Source: Stagnimonas sp.
Lineage (GTDB): Bacteria > Pseudomonadota > Gammaproteobacteria > Nevskiales > Nevskiaceae
Direction: 5' to 3'
Length of the DNA: 61,058 nucleotides
Assembly (NCBI GenBank): GCA_030696045.1
Contig: JAUYNO010000072.1
Location: 1 to 61,058 of the forward strand
Shown here piece by piece: positions 27,627 through 36,583 of this stretch. The notes under the pieces were generated by a model. The model searched no databases. It was not told where the DNA came from and saw only the letters and a list, made by a program, of their open reading frames with translations. Every line of letters starts with the position of its first letter. Position 1 is the first letter of the stretch. The translations under genes and the position numbers were made by a program.

Positions 27627-28987
27627 GAATCGGTTCGAACCGGCGCGCGCAGGCTGACGAATTCCTCGGCGAGAGTCGGATGGATGCCCAGGGTCTGGTC
27701 GAACTGGCGCTTGCTGGCGCCGGCGGTTAGCGCCACTGCCAGCCCCTGCATGATCTCGCCGGCTTCGGGGCCGAGCAGGTGGCAGCCGAGTACGCGGTCG
27801 CTGTCGGCGTCGACCACCAGCTTCATATAGCTGCGCTCCGGCGACTCGGTCAGGCTCAGCTTCATCGGCCGGAATCGGCTCTCGAAGATTTTCAGGCGAT
27901 GGCCGGCGGCCCGCGCCGCTTCCTCGCTCAGGCCCACCGTGGCGAGGCTGGGCTGGCTGAACACGGCGGTGGGGATGCCCTGGTAGTCGACCGGCTGGAA
28001 CTCCTGCGGCCGGAACAGGCGGCGCGCCAGCGCCATGCCCTCGGCCAGCGCCACCGGCGTCAGCGGCACCCGGCCGATGACATCGCCCAGGGCGTGCACG
28101 CCGGGCACGCTGGTCTGGTAGCCCGCGTCCACCGCCAGATAGCCGCGCGCATCACGCGCCAGCGGCAGCTGCTCCAGACCGAGCCCGTCCAGCATCGGCC
28201 GGCGGCCGGTGGCGAACAGCACGCAGTCGGATGCGAGCACGCGGCCGTCGGCCAGGGTGGTGGCCAGGCTGCCGTCGGGGCGGCGCTCGATGCCCTGCGG
28301 CTGCACCCCGAATTCGAGCGCGATGCCGCGCTGGCGCAGCTCCAGCGCCAGCTGCTCGCGCAGGCCCGAGTCGAAGCCGCGCAGCAGCTGCTCGCCCCGG
28401 TGCAGCAGGCAGACCTGGGCGCCGCAGCCCCGGAAGATGCCGGCGAACTCCACCGCGATATAGCCGCCACCGACCACCAGCACGCGCGGCGGCAAGGCCG
28501 GCAGGAAGAAGGCCTCGTTGGAGGTAATGCCCAACTCCGCCCCCGGAATCTCCGGCCGCTGCGGCCAGCTGCCGGTGGCGATCAGCAGCTGCTTCGTCCG
28601 ATAGCGTGCGCCGCCGAGTTCGACCGTGTGGGCGTCGAGGATGCGGGCATGGCCTTCCAGCAGCTGCACACCGGCTTCGAGCAGCAGGCGCCGGTAGGCC
28701 TCGTTGAGGCGGGCGATCTCGCGGTTCTTGCCGGCGATCAGCCGGGCCCAGTCGAAGCGGGCGCCGTCGACCGTCCAGCCGTAGCCGGCTGCCTGCTCGA
28801 ACTCCTCGCGATAGTGCGAGCCGTAGACCAGCAGTTTTTTTGGCACGCAGCCGACATTGACGCAGGTGCCACCCAGGTACCGGCTCTCGGCGATGGCGAC
28901 CCGGGCGCCGAAACCGGCCGCGAAGCGCGCGGCGCGCACCCCGCCGGAGCCGGCGCCAATGACGAAGAGGTCGAATTCCGCGCTCAC
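27623..28987 (-). CDS. gor: Glutathione-disulfide reductase
   Basis: NADPH-dependent flavoprotein that keeps glutathione reduced. The 454 residues show the FAD site [13 protein letters not shown], the redox disulfide [14 protein letters not shown], the NADPH site [13 protein letters not shown] and the C-terminal His-Glu in GIHPTLAEE. Length fits Gor rather than lipoamide dehydrogenase. The start is GTG at 28987, 13 bases after the msrB stop, so the two antioxidant genes are cotranscribed. The ribosome site is weak. Confidence 0.94.
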   Translation of the reverse strand: MSAEFDLFVIGAGSGGVRAARFAAGFGARVAIAESRYLGGTCVNVGCVPKKLLVYGSHYREEFEQAAGYGWTVDGARFDWARLIAGKNREIARLNEAYRRLLLEAGVQLLEGHARILDAHTVELGGARYRTKQLLIATGSWPQRPEIPGAELGITSNEAFFLPALPPRVLVVGGGYIAVEFAGIFRGCGAQVCLLHRGEQLLRGFDSGLREQLALELRQRGIALEFGVQPQGIERRPDGSLATTLADGRVLASDCVLFATGRRPMLDGLGLEQLPLARDARGYLAVDAGYQTSVPGVHALGDVIGRVPLTPVALAEGMALARRLFRPQEFQPVDYQGIPTAVFSQPSLATVGLSEEAARAAGHRLKIFESRFRPMKLSLTESPERSYMKLVVDADSDRVLGCHLLGPEAGEIMQGLAVALTAGASKRQFDQTLGIHPTLAEEFVSLRAPVRTDS

Positions 28988-29000
28988 GGCGGGTGGCGGC

Positions 29001-29480
29001 TCAGACCCGGTAGCTCTCGCCGCGCCCGAGCCGGTCGGGCAAGGTCTGGCCTTCCGCCGTGAATTCCAGCGACACCGAGTTGATGCAGTAGCGCAGCCCG
29101 GTCGGCGGCGGGCCGTCGGGAAACACATGGCCCTGGTGGCTGCCGCAGCGGGCGCAGCGGGTCTCGGTGCGGAGCATGCCGTGGCTGCGGTCGTGGACGG
29201 CGTTGACATGGCTCTCGGCGAACGGGGCGCTGAAGCTGGGCCAGCCGGTGCCGCTGTTGAACTTGCGGTCGGCGACGAACAGCGGCAGGCCGCAGAGCCG
29301 GCAGCCGTAGACGCCCGGCTGCTTGTTGTCGAGCAGGCCGCCGCAGAACGGCGCCTCGGTGCCGTGGTTCAGCAGCACCCGCTTTTCCTCGGCGCTGAGC
29401 GCGGCTTCCAGGCTGCGCCGCTGCTCGGCGCTGGGGGGCGAGAGGTCGTAGCGGGCGCCCTGGGCGGTGGTGCTGGTCAT
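29001..29480 (-). CDS. msrB: Peptide-methionine (R)-S-oxide reductase
   Basis: Repairs methionine-R-sulfoxide in proteins with thioredoxin. The 159-residue protein has the two zinc CxxC pairs (CRLC and CARC), GTGWPSF, and the catalytic Cys in [16 protein letters not shown] lies eight bases before the ATG at 29480. It leads the msrB-gor pair. Upstream is a 160-base non-coding gap with a plus-strand terminator. Confidence 0.96.
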   Translation of the reverse strand: MTSTTAQGARYDLSPPSAEQRRSLEAALSAEEKRVLLNHGTEAPFCGGLLDNKQPGVYGCRLCGLPLFVADRKFNSGTGWPSFSAPFAESHVNAVHDRSHGMLRTETRCARCGSHQGHVFPDGPPPTGLRYCINSVSLEFTAEGQTLPDRLGRGESYRV

Positions 29481-29596
29481 GGCAGGAACTCCGGACGGAA
29501 ATTTTTTCGGCGCGATGCAACCTGAGGCCGGAATCCAACATCTGAGTGACAAGCCCGGCCGTTTTCGCGGCCGGCAAACGATCCCTGGCGACAGTT

Positions 29597-29624
29597 GGCC
29601 CTGAATACTCAGGGCCTCTTTTTT
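29597..29624 (+). terminator. Orphan plus-strand intrinsic terminator
   Basis: GGCCCTGA (29597-29604) pairs with TCAGGGCC (29609-29616) around ATAC, followed by TCTTTTTT. No plus-strand gene ends here; the nearest lies 2 kb upstream and is convergent with gor. It may end a small RNA encoded in the msrB upstream region, which also holds a CGGCCG hairpin near 29560-29577. Confidence 0.8.
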
Positions 29625-29642
29625 GGGGGCTCGGGCGGCCGA

Positions 29643-30284
29643 TTACCAGCGTGCGGCGGCGGACTTCATCAGCCCGGCCACCGCCCGCATCAGGCCGCGC
29701 ACCGGTGCCGGTGGCAGGGCACCGCCGGCGTCCAGGGCCTCGGCGCCGTGGCGCTCCTCGTCGAGCTTCATCGCCTGCACCACCGCCCGCGAGCGCTGGT
29801 CGGACTCGGGCAGGCGGTGCAGATGCTCATCAAGGTGGGCGCTGACCTGACGCTCGGTCTCGGCGACAAAGCCCAGGCTGCGGCGGTCGCCCCCCAACCC
29901 CGCCAGCGCGCCGATGGTCAGCGAGCCGGCGTACCACAGCGGCGACAGCTTGCTCGGACCGTCGTGCAACTCGTCCAGGCGCTCGGCGCACCAGCGCAGG
30001 TGGTCGTGCTCCTCGCGGGCGGCGGCCAGCAGCTGCCGGCGCAGACCCGGATCACGCGCCACCAAGGCCTGGCCGTGGTAGAGGCCCTGGGCGGCAACCT
30101 CGCCGGCGTGGTTGATCCGCATCAGGCTGGCTGCCTGCAGGCGCTCGGACTCCGACAGCGCACTACCGGCGACGGCCCCCGGAGCTGCGCGCGGACTGGA
30201 TTCCGGCGCCAGCGCCCGCAGGCCTTCGGCGAAACGGCCGATCAGCCGGTCGGCGGCGGTGTAATGGCGGCTCGGGTCGGTCAT
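29643..30284 (-). CDS. coq7: Demethoxyubiquinone hydroxylase Coq7
   Basis: Di-iron monooxygenase of ubiquinone synthesis, the alternative to UbiF. The 213-residue protein has the six iron ligands in two repeats: E..H motifs in [20 protein letters not shown] and EEHDHLRW, and later [14 protein letters not shown] and [10 protein letters not shown]. The start at 30284 gives the family length. It is divergent from the FadE-like gene across 86 bases. Confidence 0.94.
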   Translation of the reverse strand: MTDPSRHYTAADRLIGRFAEGLRALAPESSPRAAPGAVAGSALSESERLQAASLMRINHAGEVAAQGLYHGQALVARDPGLRRQLLAAAREEHDHLRWCAERLDELHDGPSKLSPLWYAGSLTIGALAGLGGDRRSLGFVAETERQVSAHLDEHLHRLPESDQRSRAVVQAMKLDEERHGAEALDAGGALPPAPVRGLMRAVAGLMKSAAARW

Positions 30285-30370
30285 GGCAGGCGGCAGGCTG
30301 GTAGCGATAGGCGACAATAGCGGGGATTCTAAGACCACGGCCCCGTCACTCCGACCGTCCCCGCGCCGAC

Positions 30371-31852
30371 ATGTTCTGGCTCCTCGTCTTCCTCGCCGTC
30401 ACTGGCACGCTCGCCTACCGGGGCAGCGCGCTGCCGACCGCGACCGGCGTACTCGGGGTGACGGTGCTGCTGTACGGCTGGCTGGGCGGCTCCGCTGGCT
30501 ACTTCCTGCTGTTGCTGCTGGGCTGGCTGCTGCTGTTCGTGCCGCTCAACACCCCGGCCCTGCGCCAGGAGTGGTTCACCCGGCCACTGCTCGATCACTG
30601 GCTGGCGCAGTCGCCAGCGCTGTCCGCCTTGCCGGAGACCGGCCCGGCGGCGGCGCTGCTGGAAGCGCAGACCGGCCCGCTGCCGCCGCCAGCCGTCGCC
30701 GCCGAGACGCCGGATGCCGATTTGCGCGCCGAGGCCCTGGCCGCCGTCCTGCTCTGGCGCCTGCGCCGCCCGCTGCAAGCGGCCGAGCCGGTGCTGGCCC
30801 AGGCGCGCGTCGCCGAACTGCTCTACTGCGGCGCCGCCCTGGTGGCGCAGGCACCCCGCCTGCTGGCGCAGGAACAGCCCGACAGCGGCCTGCTGGCCCG
30901 CGCCGCATTGGCCTGGCCCCTGGCGGAGCAGACCGCTGCCCTGCTCGGGCTGGCGCCGGAGGCGCGGCTGGACTGGGCGGCGCTGACGCCGGAGGTGCAG
31001 TTGGCCGGACGGCTGGCGGCGGCGCACCGGCCTGGCCGGGAACTGCTGCAGGCGGCTGGCCTGGAATCGCCGGCGGCCCGCCTGATCGCCTTCGACCAGG
31101 CCTTCTGGCCGCTGCTGGGCCGGCTGCTCGGCGACAGCGTGCGCAGCCTGGTCGGCGGCTTTGCCGCGTTGCTGCCGACCGGCCCCGAGGATACCGACCG
31201 CCGCCACGCCGCCTGGCTGGCCCTGGCCGGCCAGCGGGTCGCCGTGCTCCTGCACCTGCGGGTGCTGCTGCAGCTGTTCTCCCGCCTGCCGGACGCCTAC
31301 GAGCAGCACCTGGCGCGGGCGGTGCTGGCCCTGCTCGGCGCCCAGGCCGCCCTGGCCTGGCATGGCGAGGCGCGCCAGCCCGGCGGCGAACGGGCCCTGC
31401 TGGAGAGCCTGCTGCGCCGGCTGCTGCACTCACTGGAGCAGGAGCTGGCGGCAGCCCTGCGCGAATTGCCGCAGCCGATCGGGCGCCGCCTGCTGCGGGT
31501 CTTGCTGCTGCCCTTGCCACTGGCACGGCCACCGACCCGGGCCGAGGCCCTGACGGGCGCCGATGCGCTGCTGCGGGAGCCGGGTCTGCGCGCGCGGCTG
31601 GCGGCCGGCCTGCCGGCACAGGAAGCACTACAGGAACTGGACCGCCGCCTGGAGGCGCTGCGCAAGCTGGAGCCCAGCCTGCGCCGCCTGCGCCTGGCCC
31701 GCTTCGAGACCCCGCCGGCGGACGACACCGCGCTGCTGGCCAGCGCCAGCCGCCTGGGCCTGCTATCGGAACCGGAAGTAGCGACACTAAGCGAGGCGCT
31801 GGTCTTTGCCGCCGGCCCGTGGACCAGCCAACGAGGGGGGGAGGCTGCATGA
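30371..31852 (+). CDS. FadE-like membrane protein lacking the acyl-CoA dehydrogenase core
   Basis: A 493-residue protein. Residues 1-60 form two or three membrane segments and, with [20 protein letters not shown], resemble the N-terminus of E. coli FadE. From about 238 to 485 it resembles the FadE C-terminal domain (DUF1974): [21 protein letters not shown] against FadE AFDKLLFKHIGHVGSNTVRS, then a matching series through RRLRLARFE. Between them, where FadE has some 350 residues of catalytic dehydrogenase, there are only about 145 Ala/Leu-rich residues with no flavin or substrate motifs. It is therefore probably non-catalytic. No clear ribosome site precedes the ATG. Its stop overlaps the SDR start. 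Confidence 0.75.
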   Translation: MFWLLVFLAVTGTLAYRGSALPTATGVLGVTVLLYGWLGGSAGYFLLLLLGWLLLFVPLNTPALRQEWFTRPLLDHWLAQSPALSALPETGPAAALLEAQTGPLPPPAVAAETPDADLRAEALAAVLLWRLRRPLQAAEPVLAQARVAELLYCGAALVAQAPRLLAQEQPDSGLLARAALAWPLAEQTAALLGLAPEARLDWAALTPEVQLAGRLAAAHRPGRELLQAAGLESPAARLIAFDQAFWPLLGRLLGDSVRSLVGGFAALLPTGPEDTDRRHAAWLALAGQRVAVLLHLRVLLQLFSRLPDAYEQHLARAVLALLGAQAALAWHGEARQPGGERALLESLLRRLLHSLEQELAAALRELPQPIGRRLLRVLLLPLPLARPPTRAEALTGADALLREPGLRARLAAGLPAQEALQELDRRLEALRKLEPSLRRLRLARFETPPADDTALLASASRLGLLSEPEVATLSEALVFAAGPWTSQRGGEAA

Positions 31853-32508
31853 GCGAATGCTGCATCGTGGTGGGCGCCGGTCCCGGCATCGGCCAGGCCT
31901 GCGCGCTGGCCTTCGCCCGCGAGGGCTTCGACATCGCCCTGATCTCGCGGCGGCCCGAGCGCCTGGTGGCGCAGACCACCGAGCTGGCCTGGACCACCGG
32001 CCGCCAGGCGCGCGCCTACGGCGCCGACGCCGGCGATGCCGATGCCCTGCGCGCGGCCCTGCGCGCGGCCCAGACCGATCTCGGCCCGGCCCGGGTGCTG
32101 ATCTACAACGTCGCCGACGTGCAGCGGGCGCGACCCAGTGGCATTGATCTCGAACAGCTGGTGCGCGAATTCCGCGCCAACGTCGTCGGCGCCCTGGCCT
32201 GCGTGCAGGCACTGGCGCCGGAGATGCGGGTGCGCGGCGGCGGCAGCCTGCTGTTCACCGGCGGCGGCATCGCCGATCACCCCTCGACCGACTTCGCCTC
32301 GCTGTCGCTGGGCAAGGCGGCGCTGCGCAATCTCACCCATACCCTGGCGCAGGAACTGGGCGTGCATGGCATCCACGTCGCCACCGTCACCGTGCACGGC
32401 TTCGTGCAGCCGGGCACCCATTTCGATCCGCACCTGATCGCGCAGAGTTTCATCAAGCTGCACCGGCAGCCGCGCGGGCGCTTCGATATCGAATTGGTGT
32501 ACCGCTGA
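31849..32508 (+). CDS. Atypical short-chain dehydrogenase/reductase without the catalytic Tyr
   Basis: A 219-residue Rossmann protein with the nucleotide motif GAGPGIGQA at residues 9-17. The usual YxxxK active site reads LSLGK in DFASLSLGKAALRNL, so Lys remains but Tyr is replaced by Leu, and the usual Ser region reads LLFTGGG. The NNAG motif is YNVA. It may bind NAD(P) without standard SDR catalysis or use another residue. Starts within the end of the FadE-like gene (ATGA) and ends overlapping the glpD ATG by one base. Substrate unknown. Confidence 0.85.
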   Translation: MSECCIVVGAGPGIGQACALAFAREGFDIALISRRPERLVAQTTELAWTTGRQARAYGADAGDADALRAALRAAQTDLGPARVLIYNVADVQRARPSGIDLEQLVREFRANVVGALACVQALAPEMRVRGGGSLLFTGGGIADHPSTDFASLSLGKAALRNLTHTLAQELGVHGIHVATVTVHGFVQPGTHFDPHLIAQSFIKLHRQPRGRFDIELVYR

Positions 32509-34100
32509 TGGCTAGCGCGTTTCCGCTAGTGCGTGATGTCGCCGGCCTGAAGGCCGGCCGCTTCGACCTGCTGGTGATCGGCGGCGGCATCTACGGCGCC
32601 TGGACCGCCTACGACGCGGCGCTGCGCGGGCTCTCGGTCGCGCTGGTCGAGAAGACCGACTGGGGCTGCGGCACCTCGCAGTCGTCCTCCAAGCTGATCC
32701 ACGGCGGCCTGCGCTACCTCGAACACTACGAACTGCGGCTGGTGCGCCACGCCCTGGCCGAGCGGCGGGTGCTGTCGGAGATCGCGCCGCACCTGGTGCG
32801 GCCACTCAACTTCCGGGTGCCGGTGTGGAGCTATTCCCGTGTCGGCCGCATGCAGCTGCTGGCCGGGCTGACGCTCTACGACTTCCTCGCCACCGGCAAG
32901 CAGCCGGTGCCGCGCTACAAGTCCTTCTCGCGCGTGCAGATGGAGGCCGCGCATCCCTATCTTGCCAAGCCCGGACTCAAGGGCGGCCTGCGCTACGGCG
33001 ACTGCCAGGAAGACGATGCGCGGATGACCATGGTGGTGGTTGCCGCCGCCCAGGCCGCCGGCGCGGTCTGCGCCAACGGCGTGGCGGCGCAATCACTGAT
33101 CGAGCACGAAGGCCGGGTGGTCGGCGCGCGCCTGCTCGATGACGAGCGCGGCGAGTCCTTCGAGCTGCGCGCCGGCGTCACCGTCAACGCCGCCGGCCCC
33201 TGGGCACGCGCGCTCACGGCCAGCGCCCTGGGCGAGACCGCGCCCGCCGTGAAGCTGGTGAAGGGCGTGCACCTGGTGCTGCCGGCGGTGCCGGGGCTGG
33301 AAGACGCCTTCCTGCTGACCGCACCGCAAGATGGTCGGGTGTTCTTCGTCATCCCCTGGCAGCACCGCACCCTGGTCGGCACCACCGAGGCGGCGATCCT
33401 CGACCCCCGCGAGACCGTGGTCACCGAGGCCGAGAGCGCCTACCTGCTGGCAGCGGTCAACACCCTGCTGCCCGGCCTGGGCTGGACCGAGGCCGATGTC
33501 ATCGGCCGCTTCGCCGGCGCCCGCACCCTGCAGGCCGAGGACGCCGACAGCCTGTCGGCGCAGACCCGCGAGTTCGTGGTCAGCCAGCCGCGCCCGGGCC
33601 TGATCTGGCCAATCGGCGGCAAGTACACCACCGGCCGCTGCGACGCGGCGGATATCGTCGACCATGTGCTGGCGATGCTGGGCCGGCCGATCCGCGAGAG
33701 CCTCAGCCACCGCTACCCCCTGCCCGGGGCGCCCGGCGGCCTGCACGAGGATTCGGCGCGCCACTCGGCGATGCTCGGCGACTTCACCGGCTGGCAGGCG
33801 GAGGCGATGGCAGCCCTGCGCGCGCGCGGCCTGGCCGCCGACATCGCGCGGTCGCTAAGCCTGCGCCATGGCACCCGGGTCGCGCGCATTCATGCGCTGC
33901 TGGACGAACAGCCGGCCTGGGCCGCGCGCCTGCTCGACGACGCGCCCCTGATCGAAGCCGAGGTGGTGCTGGCGGTGCGCGAGGAAGGCGCCCGCAGCCT
34001 GGAGGACGTGGTCCGCCGGCGCCTGCCGCTCAGCCTGATTGCGCGACCGGGCGCCTGGCAGCAGCGGGTGGCGAAATTGATGGAAGCCGCCGCCGCCTGA
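32508..34100 (+). CDS. glpD: Glycerol-3-phosphate dehydrogenase, FAD-dependent
   Basis: Oxidises sn-glycerol 3-phosphate to DHAP at the membrane and feeds electrons to quinone. The 530-residue protein has the FAD site LLVIGGGIYGAWTAYDAALRG near 22-42, GCGTSQSSSKLIHGGLRYLE, NAAGPWA and IGGKYTTGRCDA, plus the C-terminal helical domain typical of GlpD. The ATG shares its first base with the SDR stop (TGATG). No glpK, glpF or glpR is nearby, so it is coupled to the FadE-like and SDR genes instead; this points to lipid-derived glycerol phosphate. Confidence 0.92.
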   Translation: MASAFPLVRDVAGLKAGRFDLLVIGGGIYGAWTAYDAALRGLSVALVEKTDWGCGTSQSSSKLIHGGLRYLEHYELRLVRHALAERRVLSEIAPHLVRPLNFRVPVWSYSRVGRMQLLAGLTLYDFLATGKQPVPRYKSFSRVQMEAAHPYLAKPGLKGGLRYGDCQEDDARMTMVVVAAAQAAGAVCANGVAAQSLIEHEGRVVGARLLDDERGESFELRAGVTVNAAGPWARALTASALGETAPAVKLVKGVHLVLPAVPGLEDAFLLTAPQDGRVFFVIPWQHRTLVGTTEAAILDPRETVVTEAESAYLLAAVNTLLPGLGWTEADVIGRFAGARTLQAEDADSLSAQTREFVVSQPRPGLIWPIGGKYTTGRCDAADIVDHVLAMLGRPIRESLSHRYPLPGAPGGLHEDSARHSAMLGDFTGWQAEAMAALRARGLAADIARSLSLRHGTRVARIHALLDEQPAWAARLLDDAPLIEAEVVLAVREEGARSLEDVVRRRLPLSLIARPGAWQQRVAKLMEAAAA

Positions 34101-34168
34101 CCTCTCGTCGGGGCGGCGCTACCGTTGATTCCCGAGCCGACAGGCAACTCAGCTTCGACCTGACCAGC

Positions 34169-34224
34169 GGTGCATTTTGGTGCACCTCAGCGGTCTCGTG
34201 CACGCTGGTTGTGCGCGTGCACAA
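34169..34224. promoter_or_regulatory. Cluster of GTGCAC palindromes upstream of the lipase gene
   Basis: Three dyads lie within 56 bases: GGTGCATTTTGGTGCACC (34169-34186), CGTGCACG (34197-34204) and TTGTGCGCGTGCACAA (34209-34224). All share the half-site GTGCA. They lie 89-144 bases before the VolA-like start in the 212-base gap after glpD. This looks like a multi-site operator, with the promoter between the sites and the gene; the regulator is not in the immediate neighbourhood. Confidence 0.6.
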
Positions 34225-34312
34225 CTCCCAGACTCCATCGCCTCAAGCAGGCCCGTACCAGGGACTGTAACGAACGCAGCCGGCGACGCCGGCCAGATCT
34301 GGAGGAGATTCC

Positions 34313-36562
34313 ATGCGTGTACTCGGGTACGCCCTGATCGCGGTGCTGCTGAGCGCCTGCGGTGGTGGTAGCGGCAACCAGGACCAGTTGTCGGGGAACG
34401 GCGGCGAGACGCCGCAGCAGTTCGACTCCATGGTGCTGTTCGACCCGGTGCCGGTCAGCTCGCGCGACAGCGCCACCATCCCCTTCCCCTTCGACGGCCT
34501 GTTCTCCGGCTTCAAGGATCCGACCCTCAACATCCCGAACAGCACGACCGCGCCGGTGCCGTTCGTGACCGCCGCCAATCTGCAGGATGGCTTCTCGACC
34601 ACGGCCTCGATCTTTCTCGACATCCTCGGCTTCGTCGATTTCGACACCGTCGCGGCCAACCTGCTGATCGTCAACAGCGCCACCGGCCAGGTGCTGGTGC
34701 CGGGCACCGACTTCCGCCTGCAACCTTCGGCTGCCAAGGACGCCACCGGTGTGGCGATCAGCGCCCAGCGCTCGCGCGTGCTGATCGAACCGCTGAAGCC
34801 CCTGGCGCCCTCGACCCGCTACCTGGTCGCGCTCAAGGACGGCGTCAAGACCACGGCCGGCAAGGGCGTGTTCGCGAGCCCGCAGTTCCAGGTCATGCGC
34901 TCGGGCACACCGGTCGCCGAGCAGACCGCAGCCATTCTCGCCAGCTACAGCAGCACCCAGAAAGCGGTGATGGAACAGCTGCGCAGCCAGCTGATCCGCC
35001 CCGTCGTCGAGGCCTTCGGCTCGCTCGCCCATGTCCCCGAAGATCAGATCGTGCTGGCCTGGAGCTTCACCACCCAGTCCACCGACAAGACCCTCAAGGC
35101 CCTGGCCGCCAGCAGCAGCGCCGGTTTCATCCGGGTGCAGGCCACCGGCCAGAACACCTCGGTGATCGGCGCGCCGCCCATCGCCGACATCTATGCCGGC
35201 GTCGCCACCGTGCCCTACTACCTTGGCAACAGTGCCGGAGACACCCATTCCACGGTGCCGCTGACCAGCTTCTGGGCGGCGGACGCGACCAAGCCGGACG
35301 TGGCGGCCATGTTCCTCGGCCAGGTGCCCTGCGGCGCCTTCGCTACCGGCGCGACGCTGCCGGATGGCCAGACCGCCACGCCCAGCGTCTCCACCACCAT
35401 CTGCTATCCGGTGCCGGTCAAGAAGTCGGACGAAACCCTTCCCCTGCTGGTCGCGGTGCCGAATGCCAACAGCGGCAGGACCCAGCCTGAAGGCGGCTGG
35501 CCGGTCGTGATCTTCCAGCACGGCATCACCGGCAACCGCACGCAGATGCTGGCGCTGGCGCCGGCCCTGGCCGCCGCCGGCTTCGTCACCGTCGCCATCG
35601 ACCTGCCGCTGCACGGCCTGCCAGCGACCAGCCCCTTCTATGACAACCAGCTGTTCGCCGGCACCCCGGCAGCGGCGCTGATGACCACCGAGCGGACCTT
35701 CGACCTCGACCTGATCAACAACACCAGCGGCGCCCCTGGCCCGGACGGCAGCACCGACTCCAGCGGCACCCACTTCATCAATCTCAGCAGTCTGCTCACC
35801 AGCCGCGACAACCTGCGGCAGGCGGTGTCGGACCTGCAGACGCTCAGCAAGTCGGTGGCCGTGCTCGATCTCGACAACGACGGTGATGTCGATGTCGATG
35901 CCAGCCAGCTGCGCTTCGTCGGCCACTCGCTGGGCGGCATCGTCGGCGGCACTTTCCTGGGCACCAACACCTCGATCGGCGCGGCAACGCTGGCTATGCC
36001 CGGCGGCGGCATCGCCAAGCTGCTCGATGCCTCCAAGAGCTTCGGGCCGCGCATCGCGGCCGGCCTGAACGCCGGCGGCGTGGTAGAGGGCACCGACAAC
36101 TACGAGACCTTCCTGCGCTTTGCGCAGACGCTGGTGGATTCGGGCGATCCGCTCAACTACGCGGTTGCCGCCAGGGCCAACCACCCGCTGTACCTGATCG
36201 AAGTCGTCGGTGACACCGTGGTGCCGAACACGGCACTGGCGGGAGCCGCGACGACGACCCAGGACACGGTGACCATTAGCGGCTACCTGTCCGGCACCGC
36301 GCCACTGATCACCACACTGGGCCTGCAGGTGGTCGGGCCGCTGACGCCACCGCTGGCGGCTGCCGCGCCGATCACCGGCGCCAAGCTGCAGGTCGCCAGC
36401 GTGTTCACCACCGGCAATCACGGCTCGATCCTTGATCCCAGTGGCGGCGACATCAACGCGGCCACCACCCAGGAGATGCAGCGCCAGACCGCGAACTTCC
36501 TGGGCAGCAATGGCACCTGCCTGCCGATCGGCGGCAACTGCCCCAGCGCGCCCACCGAATAA
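34313..36562 (+). CDS. VolA-like surface lipoprotein lipase/lysophospholipase
   Basis: A 749-residue lipoprotein: lipobox LLSAC (Cys 17) followed by Gly-rich linker, an N-terminal virulence-factor lipase domain (SATIPFPFDGLFSGF, ending near 240), then an alpha/beta hydrolase: oxyanion FQHGITGNR, PLHGL, nucleophile elbow GHSLGG and the late catalytic region TTGNHGSI. VolA of Vibrio is a surface lysophospholipase that lets the cell use lecithin fatty acids. GGAG precedes the ATG at 34313. The DUF1302 gene follows 21 bases later and is probably cotranscribed. Substrate is inferred only from family. Confidence 0.88.
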   Translation: MRVLGYALIAVLLSACGGGSGNQDQLSGNGGETPQQFDSMVLFDPVPVSSRDSATIPFPFDGLFSGFKDPTLNIPNSTTAPVPFVTAANLQDGFSTTASIFLDILGFVDFDTVAANLLIVNSATGQVLVPGTDFRLQPSAAKDATGVAISAQRSRVLIEPLKPLAPSTRYLVALKDGVKTTAGKGVFASPQFQVMRSGTPVAEQTAAILASYSSTQKAVMEQLRSQLIRPVVEAFGSLAHVPEDQIVLAWSFTTQSTDKTLKALAASSSAGFIRVQATGQNTSVIGAPPIADIYAGVATVPYYLGNSAGDTHSTVPLTSFWAADATKPDVAAMFLGQVPCGAFATGATLPDGQTATPSVSTTICYPVPVKKSDETLPLLVAVPNANSGRTQPEGGWPVVIFQHGITGNRTQMLALAPALAAAGFVTVAIDLPLHGLPATSPFYDNQLFAGTPAAALMTTERTFDLDLINNTSGAPGPDGSTDSSGTHFINLSSLLTSRDNLRQAVSDLQTLSKSVAVLDLDNDGDVDVDASQLRFVGHSLGGIVGGTFLGTNTSIGAATLAMPGGGIAKLLDASKSFGPRIAAGLNAGGVVEGTDNYETFLRFAQTLVDSGDPLNYAVAARANHPLYLIEVVGDTVVPNTALAGAATTTQDTVTISGYLSGTAPLITTLGLQVVGPLTPPLAAAAPITGAKLQVASVFTTGNHGSILDPSGGDINAATTQEMQRQTANFLGSNGTCLPIGGNCPSAPTE

Positions 36563-36583
36563 GAACGAGAGGAGTTCCAAGCC

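Noticed and set aside
27623..28987. The flavoprotein as lipoamide dehydrogenase (E3) for the bkd complex
   Set aside because: Its length, C-terminal HPTLAEE region and pairing with msrB fit glutathione reductase better.
30371..31852. The FadE-like gene as a decayed pseudogene
   Set aside because: The frame is intact over 493 codons, with strong third-position GC and tight coupling to two intact genes; a simple deletion remnant would not be expected to keep these.
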